DNA from: JBFWRK01 sp050248955
Lineage (GTDB): Bacteria > Actinomycetota > Acidimicrobiia > Acidimicrobiales > Ilumatobacteraceae
DNA: 64,000 nt
Assembly (NCBI GenBank): GCA_050248955.1
Contig: JBFWRK010000021.1
Location: 1 to 64,000 of the forward strand
Direction of reading: 5' to 3'
Shown: piece after piece, positions 31,359-39,887 of the stretch
How the letters are laid out: every line of letters begins with the position of its first letter
Position numbering within the stretch: the stretch's first letter is position 1
Notes under the pieces: model-generated
What the model was told of the DNA's origin: nothing
Seen by the model: the letters and a program-made list of their open reading frames with translations, nothing else
Database searches by the model: none
Program-made: the position numbers and the translations under genes

Positions 31359-32180
31359 ATGAGCGTGCTCCACGTCCACGAGCTCGGTGATCGATCGGGC
31401 GCGCCACTGCTGGCCGTCCACGGGGTCAGGGCCCATGGGCGCCGGTTCCGTCGCCTTGCCGAAGAAGCGTGGCCGGAGCGACGAACGATCGCCGTCGACC
31501 TGCGCGGTCACGGTCGATCGACCTACGACGCGCCGTGGTCGATCGAACAGCACGTGATCGACCTGATCGACACGCTCGACGCCGCCGGCGTCGGTTCCGG
31601 CAGCGATCCGGAGGCGGTCGACGTCGTCGGCCACTCCTACGGCGGTGTGATCGCGCTGCACCTCCTCGCGCTGCACCCGGAGCGCGTCCGCCGGCTCGTC
31701 CTGCTCGACCCGGCGCCGGCGTTGCCCGGCGAACGCGGCAGCCGCGAGGCGCTGGCGACGATCGCCGATCCCGGCTGGGCGACCGTCGAAGAGGCAACGG
31801 CGGCACGGGCCGCGGGGCTGCTCCCCGGCACCGAAGCGGCCGTGGCCGAGGACATCGCCGAGCATCTCGTGGAGGGCGACGACGGCCGCTTCCGGTTCCG
31901 GTGCCACAAGCCCGCCGTGGTCACAGGCTGGGGTGAGCTGTGCCGCCCGCTCCCGCCGATCGCCTCGCCGCGGCCGACGCTGCTCGTCATCGCGGCGCGC
32001 GCCGACTTCGTATCGGCCGACGTCGTCGCCGAGCTGCACTCGATGCTCGACCCGCACCTCACCGTCACGACGCTCGACTCCGGCCACATGCTCTACTGGG
32101 ATCGCTTCGACGAGACCGTCGCCGCCGTGAACGAGTTCTTGCGCGCCGAGAACGCGGGCGTCGCGTTCCTGGCACGCTGA
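31359..32180 (+). CDS. Alpha/beta-hydrolase
   Basis: The 273-residue enzyme has the alpha/beta-hydrolase fold. The oxyanion segment is AVHGVRAHGRRF. VVGHSYGGVIALHL is the nucleophile elbow with the catalytic Ser. An acidic residue lies near ARADFVSAD, and the catalytic His is in TLDSGHMLYWDRF. It is an esterase or C-C or amide hydrolase of unknown substrate. It starts the two-gene unit with the hydroxyacid dehydrogenase (four bases apart), which makes an ester or lactone of a hydroxyacid possible. Confidence 0.88.
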   Translation: MSVLHVHELGDRSGAPLLAVHGVRAHGRRFRRLAEEAWPERRTIAVDLRGHGRSTYDAPWSIEQHVIDLIDTLDAAGVGSGSDPEAVDVVGHSYGGVIALHLLALHPERVRRLVLLDPAPALPGERGSREALATIADPGWATVEEATAARAAGLLPGTEAAVAEDIAEHLVEGDDGRFRFRCHKPAVVTGWGELCRPLPPIASPRPTLLVIAARADFVSADVVAELHSMLDPHLTVTTLDSGHMLYWDRFDETVAAVNEFLRAENAGVAFLAR

Positions 32181-32184
32181 AGGC

Positions 32185-33171
32185 ATGAGAGTCGCGATGT
32201 TCTCGACGAAGCCGTACGATGCCGCCGCGTTCCGTCGGGCGAATGGCAGCGGACAGCACGAGATCATCGAGCTCGAGGACCGTCTCCGGCCCGTCACGGT
32301 GCCGCTCGCCGAGGGCTGCGACGCGGTGTGCATCTTCGTCAACGACATCGCCGACGAGGCGGTGCTCACTGCCCTCGCCGAGGCCGGTGTGCGCCACGTC
32401 GCGCTGCGCTGCGCCGGGTTCAACAACGTCGACCTCGACGCGGCGAAGCGGCTCGGCATCGAAGTCGTCCGCGTGCCCGCCTACTCGCCGAACGCAGTGG
32501 CAGAGCACACGATCGCGCTCATCCTCGGGCTCAACCGGCACATCCACAAGGCGTACAACCGCGTGCGCGAGGCGAACTTCGCGCTCGACGGGCTCGTCGG
32601 CTTCGATCTCGCCGGCAAGACCGTCGGTGTCGTCGGCACCGGGCGGATCGGCGCGCTCGTCGCCCGGCTCCTGTGGCACTTCCGCTGCGAGGTGCTCGCC
32701 TACGACCCGGTCGTCAACCCGAAGGTCGTCGAGCTCGGCATGCGCTACGTCGAGCTTGACGAGCTCTGGGAGCAAAGCCACATCATCTCGCTCAACTGTC
32801 CGCTCACGTCCGAGACGCATCACCTGGTCTCACACGAGACGATCGCCCGCATGCGCCCGGGCGTGATGCTCGTGAACACCGGGCGCGGCGCGCTCGTCGA
32901 CACGCCGGCGGTCATCGAGGGATTGAAGAGCGGACGGATCGGCTCCGTCGCCCTCGATGTCTACGAAGAGGAGGCGAACCTGTTCTTCGAGGACCGATCG
33001 GCGGAGATCATCGGTGACGACGTCTTCGCCCGCTTGCTCACGTTCCCGAACGTGCTCATCACCGCCCACCAGGCGTTCCTGACGAACGAGGCGCTCGACG
33101 CGATCGCGGCGACGACGCTCGGCAACCTGGACGATCTGGCCGCCGGCCGCCTCTCCCCCAACGCGCTCTGA
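32185..33171 (+). CDS. D-2-hydroxyacid dehydrogenase (D-LDH type)
   Basis: The 328-residue enzyme has the NAD fold VGVVGTGRIGALVARLL, the active-site Arg in VNTGRGALVDTPAV, Glu in the LDVYEEEANLFFED region and His in ITAHQAFLTNEAL. The LFFED and HQAFLT features are those of LdhA-type D-lactate dehydrogenase, which interconverts pyruvate and D-lactate. It follows the hydrolase by four bases. Its counterpart for oxidising D-2-hydroxyacids, the FAD enzyme at 20.6 kb, is in the same window. The 149 bases downstream hold no gene before the next SD (AAAGGAG). Confidence 0.93.
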   Translation: MRVAMFSTKPYDAAAFRRANGSGQHEIIELEDRLRPVTVPLAEGCDAVCIFVNDIADEAVLTALAEAGVRHVALRCAGFNNVDLDAAKRLGIEVVRVPAYSPNAVAEHTIALILGLNRHIHKAYNRVREANFALDGLVGFDLAGKTVGVVGTGRIGALVARLLWHFRCEVLAYDPVVNPKVVELGMRYVELDELWEQSHIISLNCPLTSETHHLVSHETIARMRPGVMLVNTGRGALVDTPAVIEGLKSGRIGSVALDVYEEEANLFFEDRSAEIIGDDVFARLLTFPNVLITAHQAFLTNEALDAIAATTLGNLDDLAAGRLSPNAL

Positions 33172-33320
33172 TCGCCGCTGCTTCCGGCCGCCCAACAGCC
33201 GGTCGTACCTCGGTCACCGATCCACGAGCGCAGGCGCCCGTCATAGGGGCGTTCGACCCTGTCGCCGAAAGGCATCCGGGCGGACGCTGAGGAGACAAGA
33301 GGCAAGAAAGGAGCCCTGCC

Positions 33321-34826
33321 ATGACGCTCCTCGGTCCACTGGTGCTCGCCGGCATCGTCGCGGCGATCGTCTTCGCAGTGCAGCGCACGCGCCACGGTGC
33401 CGCACCACCCCCCGCTGTTGCCCCATCCGACGCAGTGATCGGTATCCGGCACCCCGGTCACTCGGCCGCACTGTCGGACACGCTCGATCGTTGGGTCGCC
33501 GCCGATCTGCTCTCAGCTGATCAGGCGGTGGCCATCCTCGACCACGAGCGCTCGGTCGCCGCGGCTCCCGCGTCCGGCCGCCGCGTGAAGGCCCCCGCTC
33601 CTCCACGGCGGACCCCGGTGTTCGCCGAAGCGCTCGGGTACCTCGGCGGCGTGCTCGCCCTCACCGGGCTGACGCTCCTGGTCGCGAACTACTGGCCGGA
33701 CCTGGCGCCATCGATCCGGCTGGCGCTCAGCCTCGCGACGACGCTCGCCCTCTTCGGAGCCGGCGCGCTCGTCCACGAGCACATCGACCCCGCTCTGGCG
33801 AGGCTGCGCTGGTTCCTCTGGACCCTCTCGTCGGCCACCGCCGCGGTGTTCACGGGAGTCCTCATGGTCGACGGTCTGGACATCGACACGCCGTTGTTCG
33901 TCGTCGCCGCCTGTGCCGGCACGATCGCCCTCGAGAACGTGCTGCTCTGGAGGTGGCGTGACCGTCCGATCCAAGAGCTGCTCTTCCTCGCCGCCGCCAT
34001 CGTCAGCGCCAGCGCGCTCGTCGGTGCGGTGACGAACGCTGGCGGCGCTGGTCTGACCGCATGGATCCTGGCGGCCACCGTTCTCGCCGCCGGGCTGCGC
34101 GGCATCACGCTGCGACCGATCATCCCGCACGTCGTCGGCACGATCGCGATCATGGTCGGCGCGTACGTCGCGTTGTCGCAGTGGATGGGCGCGGGCCTGC
34201 TCCTGGTCACTGCCACCGTCGGCCTCCTGCTCTTGCTGGCGGCGCTGCCGCAGCTGACGGTCGACCTCTCGCAGCGAGCGGCGCTCCTCGTCGTGGCCGG
34301 GATGGGCGCGTTGCAGGGCATTCCGCTCACGCTCGTCCACTTCGCCCGTGAGGCAGGTGGACTGACCGGCTCCGTGACCTGGGCGATCGGGGGTGTCGTG
34401 ATGACGCTCGGTGCCCGACGGCTCCTCCGTGCACCGATCGTCGCCGAGATCGTCGGCGGCCTCGGGCTGATCGGTGGTGCTGCGCTCACTGGAGCCCAGT
34501 GGCCGAGCTTCGCCACGCTGTTCGGGCTCGCCACCGCGCTGACGCTGCTGGGGATCGGCACGTTGCCAGGCCGCGTGCTCTACTCGCTGCTCGGCTCGCT
34601 CGGTCTGCTGCTCAACGTTCCCTGGGCGATCAGCCGCTTCTTCCCCGGTGAGGGACGGGCACCGTTGCTGATCCTGGTGTCCGGAGCATTGATCATCGTC
34701 GTTGCCGTGCTGCTGTCCCGTCAGGGCGACCGCTTGCGCACCGAGCTCAGGCCGCACACGCCCGACGAGGCCTCGACGACCGCGCCCGGCGATGCCCCTC
34801 CGCTCGAGCACTCGTCGAGCCGTTGA
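33321..34826 (+). CDS. DUF2157-like polytopic membrane protein
   Basis: The 501-residue protein has a short N-terminal anchor and a soluble part (LDRWVAADLLSADQAVAILDHE) that resembles the DUF2157 helical domain. About a dozen membrane helices follow, starting at EALGYLGGVLALTGLTLLVA. The function of DUF2157 proteins is unknown. AAAGGAG stands nine bases before the ATG, so it has a normal leader. It is flanked on the right by the second cluster of hairpin repeats. Confidence 0.75.
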   Translation: MTLLGPLVLAGIVAAIVFAVQRTRHGAAPPPAVAPSDAVIGIRHPGHSAALSDTLDRWVAADLLSADQAVAILDHERSVAAAPASGRRVKAPAPPRRTPVFAEALGYLGGVLALTGLTLLVANYWPDLAPSIRLALSLATTLALFGAGALVHEHIDPALARLRWFLWTLSSATAAVFTGVLMVDGLDIDTPLFVVAACAGTIALENVLLWRWRDRPIQELLFLAAAIVSASALVGAVTNAGGAGLTAWILAATVLAAGLRGITLRPIIPHVVGTIAIMVGAYVALSQWMGAGLLLVTATVGLLLLLAALPQLTVDLSQRAALLVVAGMGALQGIPLTLVHFAREAGGLTGSVTWAIGGVVMTLGARRLLRAPIVAEIVGGLGLIGGAALTGAQWPSFATLFGLATALTLLGIGTLPGRVLYSLLGSLGLLLNVPWAISRFFPGEGRAPLLILVSGALIIVVAVLLSRQGDRLRTELRPHTPDEASTTAPGDAPPLEHSSSR

Positions 34827-34898
34827 GCGGCTGATCGACAGACCAGCAAGCACAGCGGCCGAACCGAACGACGGGAGCCGCAACACCATCACGTCAGA

Positions 34899-34923
34899 GT
34901 TCTGCACGGGCGTCGTGCACAAC
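34899..34923. repeat. Hairpin repeat copy C
   Basis: GTTCTGCAC, loop GGGCGTC, GTGCACAAC. One stem base differs from copies A and B, leaving eight of nine pairs. It is preceded by GTCAGA, like copies A and B (GTCAGC). Confidence 0.75.
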
Positions 34924-34979
34924 CCTGCCAGCGTCGGGTCGACGACGAACAACCGGATCAGCAACACCAACCCGTCAGA

Positions 34980-35004
34980 GTTCTGCACCGACGTCGTGGA
35001 AAAC
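34980..35004. repeat. Hairpin repeat copy D
   Basis: GTTCTGCAC, loop CGACGTC, GTGGAAAAC. The right arm differs at two positions, so the stem is weak. Its flanks are nearly identical to those of copy C. Confidence 0.7.
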
Positions 35005-35082
35005 TCTGCCAGCGTCGGGTCGACGACGGACGGCGAACGGGCGGACGACGGACGGGCGGACGAACCTGAGGACTCGGGGTGG

Positions 35083-36351
35083 TCAGCGCGAGGCGCGGGC
35101 GACGACGACGTGGAGCAGCACGTTGGCGCCCGCTTCGATGTCGGAGAGCTCGGTGTGCTCGGCGATGTTGTGGCTGAGCCCGTTCACGCTCGGGACGAAG
35201 ATCATGCTCGTCGGGCACGTGCGCGCCAGCATCTGGGCGTCGTGTCCGGCGCCGGAGGCCATGCGTCTCGTCGAGAAGCCGAGCCGATCGGCGGTGCGCT
35301 CGACGAGGTCGATCATCTCCGGCGCGAAGTCGACCGGTTCGAAGCGCGCCAGCTCGTGCCGGACGATTGTGCAGCCTTCGTCCGCGGCAGCGTGCTCGGC
35401 AAAGGCGAAGAGATCGGCTTCAACGCCACGGAGCAACGAGTCGTCCGTGTTGCGTACGTCGAGCGTGAACCGCACCTGCTGGGGCACGACGTTGGTGAGG
35501 TTCGGGAACGCATCGATGCGGCCGACGGTCGCGACCTGCGCGCCGCCCACACGAGCAGCGACCGTGCGCGCCTCGGCAACGACGCGCGCGGCAACCACCA
35601 TCGGATCCCTGCGCAACCGCATCGGCGTCGTGCCGGCGTGCGCGGACCGTCCCGTCACGGTGAACTCGCTCCACGAGATCCCCTGCACCCCGGTTACGAC
35701 ACCGATCGTGATCCCCTCGTCCTCGAGCACCGGTCCCTGCTCGATGTGGAGCTCGACGAAGGTGTCCGGGAACACGGCAGCCGGGCACGGCGTCGGGCCG
35801 GCATAGCCGATCCGGCCGAGCTCGTCGCCGAGCCGGGTGCCGTCGGACGCCACCGCGTCGAGCGCTTCTTCGACGCCGAGTCCGCCGACGTACACGAGCG
35901 AGCCGAGCATGTCCGGAGGGAAGCGGGCGCCCTCCTCGTCGGTGAAGAACGCGACTTGGATCGCCCGCGGGAGCCACACGTCGTGGGCCGCCAGCGTCTC
36001 GACCACTTCGAGCCCGGCGAGCACGCCGAGGTTCCCGTCGAACCGGCCTCCGGTGGCGACGGTGTCGATGTGCGAGCCGATCATCACCGCGCCAGCGGCA
36101 GGATCGTCGCCTGGACGCGTCGCAACGACGTTGCCGATGCCGTCGATCGACACCGTCATGCCGAGGTCGCGCATCCACGTCACGACGAGGTCGCGCCCGG
36201 CGCGGTCCTCGTCGGTCAGCGCCAGGCGGGCGACGCCCCGCTCGCCGTTCGGTCCGTGCACTGCGCCGATCTCACCGAGCGCCTCGAGCCTCGCCCACAG
36301 GCGGGCGCCGTCGATCCGCAGTGCCGCCAGGTCGATCGGACCGCGTGCCAC
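35083..36351 (-). CDS. Allantoate / N-carbamoyl-amino-acid amidohydrolase (M20)
   Basis: The 422-residue protein belongs to the M20 amidase/carbamoylase group, which cleaves carbamoyl groups from allantoate, ureidoglycolate, N-carbamoyl-amino acids or N-carbamoyl-beta-alanine. Metal ligands appear as GSHIDTV (His94, Asp96), GGRFDGNLG (Asp105), FTDEEGARF (Glu139/140) and LHIEQGPVLE (His202). SGAGHDAQMLARTCPTSMIF and SHNIAEHT are in the C-terminal catalytic part. It starts three bases after the stop of the creatininase-fold gene, so the two are co-transcribed. With a xanthine-dehydrogenase-type enzyme at 40-44 kb, allantoate is an attractive substrate, but the carbamoyl-amino-acid role cannot be excluded. 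Confidence 0.9.
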   Translation of the reverse strand: MARGPIDLAALRIDGARLWARLEALGEIGAVHGPNGERGVARLALTDEDRAGRDLVVTWMRDLGMTVSIDGIGNVVATRPGDDPAAGAVMIGSHIDTVATGGRFDGNLGVLAGLEVVETLAAHDVWLPRAIQVAFFTDEEGARFPPDMLGSLVYVGGLGVEEALDAVASDGTRLGDELGRIGYAGPTPCPAAVFPDTFVELHIEQGPVLEDEGITIGVVTGVQGISWSEFTVTGRSAHAGTTPMRLRRDPMVVAARVVAEARTVAARVGGAQVATVGRIDAFPNLTNVVPQQVRFTLDVRNTDDSLLRGVEADLFAFAEHAAADEGCTIVRHELARFEPVDFAPEMIDLVERTADRLGFSTRRMASGAGHDAQMLARTCPTSMIFVPSVNGLSHNIAEHTELSDIEAGANVLLHVVVARASR

Positions 36352-36354
36352 GGA

Positions 36355-37137
36355 TCAGGCTCGGAACTCGAACGCGGCGATCTCGTGCAGGGCCTCGACG
36401 AACGCAGTGACGGCCGCCTCGAAGAGCTGCTTGCCGAGCGTCGCGGTCGCGACAGTCGGGTCGCCGACGAGACCCGCAGGCCCGAAGTCGTCCGACAACC
36501 AGCCGAAGCTGACGCGTCCGCCGAAGCGGACGTACCGGTTCTCCGCGAGGTGCTCGGGAACGTGCCGCTCGGCGAGCGACATGTCGACGAGGTCGGGTCG
36601 GAGGTGGAGCATGATCGACGTCTCGTCGGTGCCGCCGTGCACGCCCATGCCCAGCTCCGACGGCGGCGACGCGCCTCCCTGATCGGCCGGGACCGATGGG
36701 TGTGCGAGGAACGTCTTCAGGCCGTGGGCGAGGCGGAGCTCACGGTTGGCGACGTTGAGCAGGGCGCTGTTGCCGCCGTGCCCGTTGAAGAACACGAGTC
36801 GCGACGCCGGCGTCTTCGCGATGCAGCGCCCCAGGTCGTCGAGCACGGCGAGCAGCGTCGAGGCCGACAACCAGATCGTGCCGCTCGACCACGCGTGCTC
36901 GTTCGACTTCGTGTAGCTGAGCGATGGCAGCAACCAGACGTCGAGTCCCTGGCGCCGGGCCTCGGTCACGGCAGCCTCGGAGACGGCGGCAGCGACGACG
37001 TCGTCCGTGTTCAGCGGGAGGTGTGGGCCGTGCTGCTCGATCGCCCCGAGCGGCTGCACGAGGACGCTGCGCTCGGACAGCAACGAGGCGACCTGCGGGC
37101 CGCGCAGCTCGGCGAACAGGTGCGGCGTGTCGATCAC
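36355..37137 (-). CDS. Creatininase-fold amidohydrolase
   Basis: The 260-residue protein has the creatininase fold and its metal sites: IEQHGPHLPL (Glu34, His36), NTDD (Asp45) and FFNGHGGN (His120). A later GTDETS (Glu172) is also conserved. True creatininases read HYEN where this has HGGN, so Glu122 is missing. This variant occurs in MftE, ArfB and FAPy-deformylase-type enzymes, which hydrolyse formamides or peptide bonds. It therefore is probably not a creatinine hydrolase. The start is the GTG at 37137 with TAGCGT six bases upstream. Confidence 0.83.
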   Translation of the reverse strand: MIDTPHLFAELRGPQVASLLSERSVLVQPLGAIEQHGPHLPLNTDDVVAAAVSEAAVTEARRQGLDVWLLPSLSYTKSNEHAWSSGTIWLSASTLLAVLDDLGRCIAKTPASRLVFFNGHGGNSALLNVANRELRLAHGLKTFLAHPSVPADQGGASPPSELGMGVHGGTDETSIMLHLRPDLVDMSLAERHVPEHLAENRYVRFGGRVSFGWLSDDFGPAGLVGDPTVATATLGKQLFEAAVTAFVEALHEIAAFEFRA

Positions 37138-37143
37138 GGCCGC

Positions 37144-37149
37144 ACGCTA
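37144..37149 (-). promoter_or_regulatory. TAGCGT leaderless -10 (creatininase-fold gene)
   Basis: TAGCGT on the minus strand lies six bases before the GTG at 37137. It fixes that start, since no ribosome-binding site precedes it. Confidence 0.5.
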
Positions 37150-37171
37150 TCCGAGCGGCCACAATGCAGTG

Positions 37172-38725
37172 ATGGCCGACTTCGACGCGATCGTGATCGG
37201 CGCCGGCCACAACGGGCTGATCACCGCGGCATACCTCGCTCGTGCCGGCCACCGCACCGTGCTCGTGGAGGCGCGGGACGCAGTCGGTGGGTGCGCGTCG
37301 ACAGTCGACTTCGCCGGTGCCCGCGTCAACATCTGCAACTGCGACCACCTCACGTTCCGGACGACGCCGGTGATGGACGAGCTGCGACTCGCCGACCACG
37401 GTCTCCGCTACCTCGAGGTCGATCCGTCGCAGCTCAACGTGTACTGGTCGGGATCGCCTGCGTGGGCGATGTTCCACGACGTCGAGCGCACGCTCGACTC
37501 GCTCGCCCTGGCCTACCCCGACCAGGTCGATGGCTACCGTTGCTACGCCCGCACCGCGTTGCCGGCAGTCCGGCTCGTGTTCGCCGCGGCCACCCGGCCG
37601 CCCTCGGTCGGCGGGCTCGCCCGCACCGCGGCGGCACGTGGCGGCCGCGGCGCCGTGACGTTGCTGCGCTGGGCGCGCATGAGCGCTGCGGACGTCCTCC
37701 GCCAGTTCTTCACGCGTGACGAGATGATCGCCAGCGCGGTCTGCGCGGGACCGGTCGTCTGGGGGCTGTCGCCCGAGCTGCCGGGCACGGGGCTCGGCGC
37801 GCTGACGTACGCGATCCGTCACGTCGCCCATGTCGGGCGGCCCGTCGGCGGCAGCGGTCAGCTGCCGGTCGCGATCGCCGCCGCGTTGGAGGCCGCCGGC
37901 GGCGTCATCCGGACCAGTACGACGGTGGCGGGCATCCGTTGCGAAGGCACGACCGTGCGCGGTGTCGTCCTCGCCGACGGCACGGAGATCACAGCGCCCG
38001 TCGTCGTGTCCGCCTGCGACCCGCGGCGCACGTTCGTCGAGTGGCTCACGAATCCGCCCGCCGGCGCCGGCCCGGTGGTGGAGCGATGGCGACGCACCGC
38101 GCACCAGGACGGCTACGAGTCGAAGATCGACGCCGTGGTCGACCGCCTGCCGTCGTATCGGTCGCTCGCCGAGGGCACGGCGGAGCGGCTCGGCTTCGAG
38201 CCCCTCGCGGCGTCGGCGATGATCGCGCCGACGGTCGCCGAGATGCACCGCGGCTACGAGCTGATGGCCGCCGGCGGCATCGCGGAGCGGCCGGTGCTGT
38301 TCGCCAACCTACCGACCGTCGTCGATCCCACGATGGCCCCCGGCCCGTGGCGGCACGTGTTCAGCCTGGAGACGCTCTTCACGCCGTACGGCTTGCCCGG
38401 CGGCTGGGGCGGCTCGTCGGAGCCGAGGCGGTGGCTCCAGGCGTACGGGACGCTCGTCCAGCCGGAGTTCCTCGACGGGCTCGGCGACTGGCGGGCGATG
38501 ACGCCCGACCGGTACGAGTCCGAGTTCCACCTCCCTGCCGGGCACGCGACGAGCTTCGCCGGCGGGCCGCTCGCCGCGCTCCGCTCATCACAGCCGGAGC
38601 TGACCCGCTATCGCACACCCGTCGGTGGCCTCTACATCACCGGTGCGGCGACCTTCCCGGGCGCCGGGATCTGGGGCGCGAGCGGGCGGAACTGCGCCCT
38701 CACCATCCTGCGCGACCGCTCGTGA
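37172..38725 (+). CDS. Phytoene-desaturase-like FAD oxidoreductase
   Basis: The 517-residue flavoprotein begins with the Rossmann motif VIGAGHNGLITAAYLARAG and VGGCAST. It ends with LYITGAATFPGAGIWGASGR, both typical of the CrtI/PYROXD2-like amine-oxidase superfamily. Carotenoid desaturases have this fold, but no crtB or crtE genes lie nearby, and the closest group by motif is the PYROXD2-type of unknown substrate. It shares a promoter region with the divergent creatininase-fold gene. The ATG at 37172 follows an out-of-frame ATG at 37164. Confidence 0.82.
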   Translation: MADFDAIVIGAGHNGLITAAYLARAGHRTVLVEARDAVGGCASTVDFAGARVNICNCDHLTFRTTPVMDELRLADHGLRYLEVDPSQLNVYWSGSPAWAMFHDVERTLDSLALAYPDQVDGYRCYARTALPAVRLVFAAATRPPSVGGLARTAAARGGRGAVTLLRWARMSAADVLRQFFTRDEMIASAVCAGPVVWGLSPELPGTGLGALTYAIRHVAHVGRPVGGSGQLPVAIAAALEAAGGVIRTSTTVAGIRCEGTTVRGVVLADGTEITAPVVVSACDPRRTFVEWLTNPPAGAGPVVERWRRTAHQDGYESKIDAVVDRLPSYRSLAEGTAERLGFEPLAASAMIAPTVAEMHRGYELMAAGGIAERPVLFANLPTVVDPTMAPGPWRHVFSLETLFTPYGLPGGWGGSSEPRRWLQAYGTLVQPEFLDGLGDWRAMTPDRYESEFHLPAGHATSFAGGPLAALRSSQPELTRYRTPVGGLYITGAATFPGAGIWGASGRNCALTILRDRS

Positions 38726-38798
38726 ACGTACGGCGTCGCGCGGCGACGATCATCCGTTCGGCCAGTACGCTGTGACCCAGCACCTGGAGCCAGCACCC

Positions 38799-39887
38799 AT
38801 GCAGACCGGCAGTTTCCGACTCGGCAGCCTCTTCGGCATCCCGATCCTCGCCCATTGGAGCGCGGCGCTGATCGGCGTGTTCGTCGGGCTGAACCTGTTC
38901 TCGATGGCGGGTCCGGTCGGCGGCGTGATCGCGATCGTCGGGTTCGCAGCGTCGATCCTGCTCCACGAGCTCGCCCACGCACTGACGGCGCGGCGCTACG
39001 GCGTCCGCACCCTGTCGATCGAGCTGTGGGCGCTCGGCGGCGTGGCAAGGCTCGACCGCGAATCGCCGACGGCACGCGCCGACGGGTTGATCGCAGGCGC
39101 CGGGCCGGCGATGAGCTTCACGCTCGCGGGCACCCTGATCGGGACGTTCTTCCTCTTGCGGCCGACCCCGTTGCCCTCGGAGATCGTCGGCGTGATCGGT
39201 TGGCTCGCGCTCGTGAACGGCATCCTCGCCGTGTTCAACCTCTTGCCGGGCGCGCCGCTCGACGGCGGGCGAATCTTGCGTGCGATCCGCTGGGCCCGTC
39301 ACGGCGATCGCTTCCGTGCCGCGGCCGAAGCGGCCAAAGCCGGCCAGGTCGTCGGTTGGAGCATGGCCGGCGTCGGCGTGTGGCTGTTGCTCAACGGGCA
39401 TCCGGGGCTGATGGTGATCCTCACCGGTGCGTTCCTCGCCGTGAACGCGAAGGCGGAGGGCATCTCGAGCCAGGTCTCGGCGAGCCTCGTCGGAACCCGC
39501 GTCGGTGAGCTGACCTGCTTCGGCATCGCCCACGCCGCCGGCAGCACGGACGCCGAGACGATGCTCTGGCAGCGTCAGCGGCTCGGCCTGCCCGGTGTCG
39601 TCGCCGTGCAGCAGGCCGACGGACGGCTCGAAGGTCTCGTCGCGGAAGATCAGCTCTGGAACGTGCCAGAAGAACAACGCGCCACGATGCGACTCACGCA
39701 GTTGATGATCCCGTTCAGCCGGCTCGCGAAGGCCGATCCGGACGAGGACGTCGCGGACGTGCTCTCACGGCTCAACCCGATCGCGCCGATCGTCACGGTC
39801 TGGCGCGACGGTCGGCTGCTCGGCGTCGTGCCGGCTGCCACGATCCGCAACCGGCTCACCGCGGCAGCACGCGCTATGCGTCCTTGA
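38799..39887 (+). CDS. Site-2-protease-type M50 membrane metalloprotease
   Basis: The 362-residue protein has the zinc motif HELAH (residues 56-60) in the second helix and the distal ligand LLPGAPLDGGRI (Asp155). Five or six membrane helices are predicted. A C-terminal cytosolic part contains a CBS-like repeat (LVGTRVGELTCFGIAHAAG and LMIPFSRLAKADPDEDVADV). This is the Rip3/SpoIVFB-type architecture with C-terminal CBS motifs, thought to sense nucleotide or ionic state. It probably cleaves membrane-embedded regulators. GGAG stands nine bases before the ATG. Its stop codon overlaps the 3' end of the convergent phosphoribosyltransferase gene by 14 bases. Confidence 0.92.
   Translation: MQTGSFRLGSLFGIPILAHWSAALIGVFVGLNLFSMAGPVGGVIAIVGFAASILLHELAHALTARRYGVRTLSIELWALGGVARLDRESPTARADGLIAGAGPAMSFTLAGTLIGTFFLLRPTPLPSEIVGVIGWLALVNGILAVFNLLPGAPLDGGRILRAIRWARHGDRFRAAAEAAKAGQVVGWSMAGVGVWLLLNGHPGLMVILTGAFLAVNAKAEGISSQVSASLVGTRVGELTCFGIAHAAGSTDAETMLWQRQRLGLPGVVAVQQADGRLEGLVAEDQLWNVPEEQRATMRLTQLMIPFSRLAKADPDEDVADVLSRLNPIAPIVTVWRDGRLLGVVPAATIRNRLTAAARAMRP

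Larger units (their letters stand above)
34827..35082. other. Convergent gap with hairpin repeats and tandem repeats
   Basis: This 256-base gap separates the convergent membrane-protein and amidohydrolase genes and holds no gene. It contains repeat copies C and D, 81 bases apart, each followed by CTGCCAGCGTCGGGTCGACG. It ends with an imperfect ladder of cggacgacggacgg units (35025-35065). Confidence 0.75.

Noticed and set aside
36355..37137. Calling this gene a creatininase (creatinine hydrolase)
   Set aside because: The HYEN motif of true creatininases is replaced by HGGN, losing a metal ligand.
34702..37719. A 1005-codon open frame on plus
   Set aside because: It runs antisense through the amidohydrolase and creatininase genes and into the oxidoreductase in another frame. 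Composition is that of a shadow frame.
37172..38725. Assignment as a carotenoid phytoene desaturase
   Set aside because: Motifs only show the wider family and no other carotenoid genes lie nearby.
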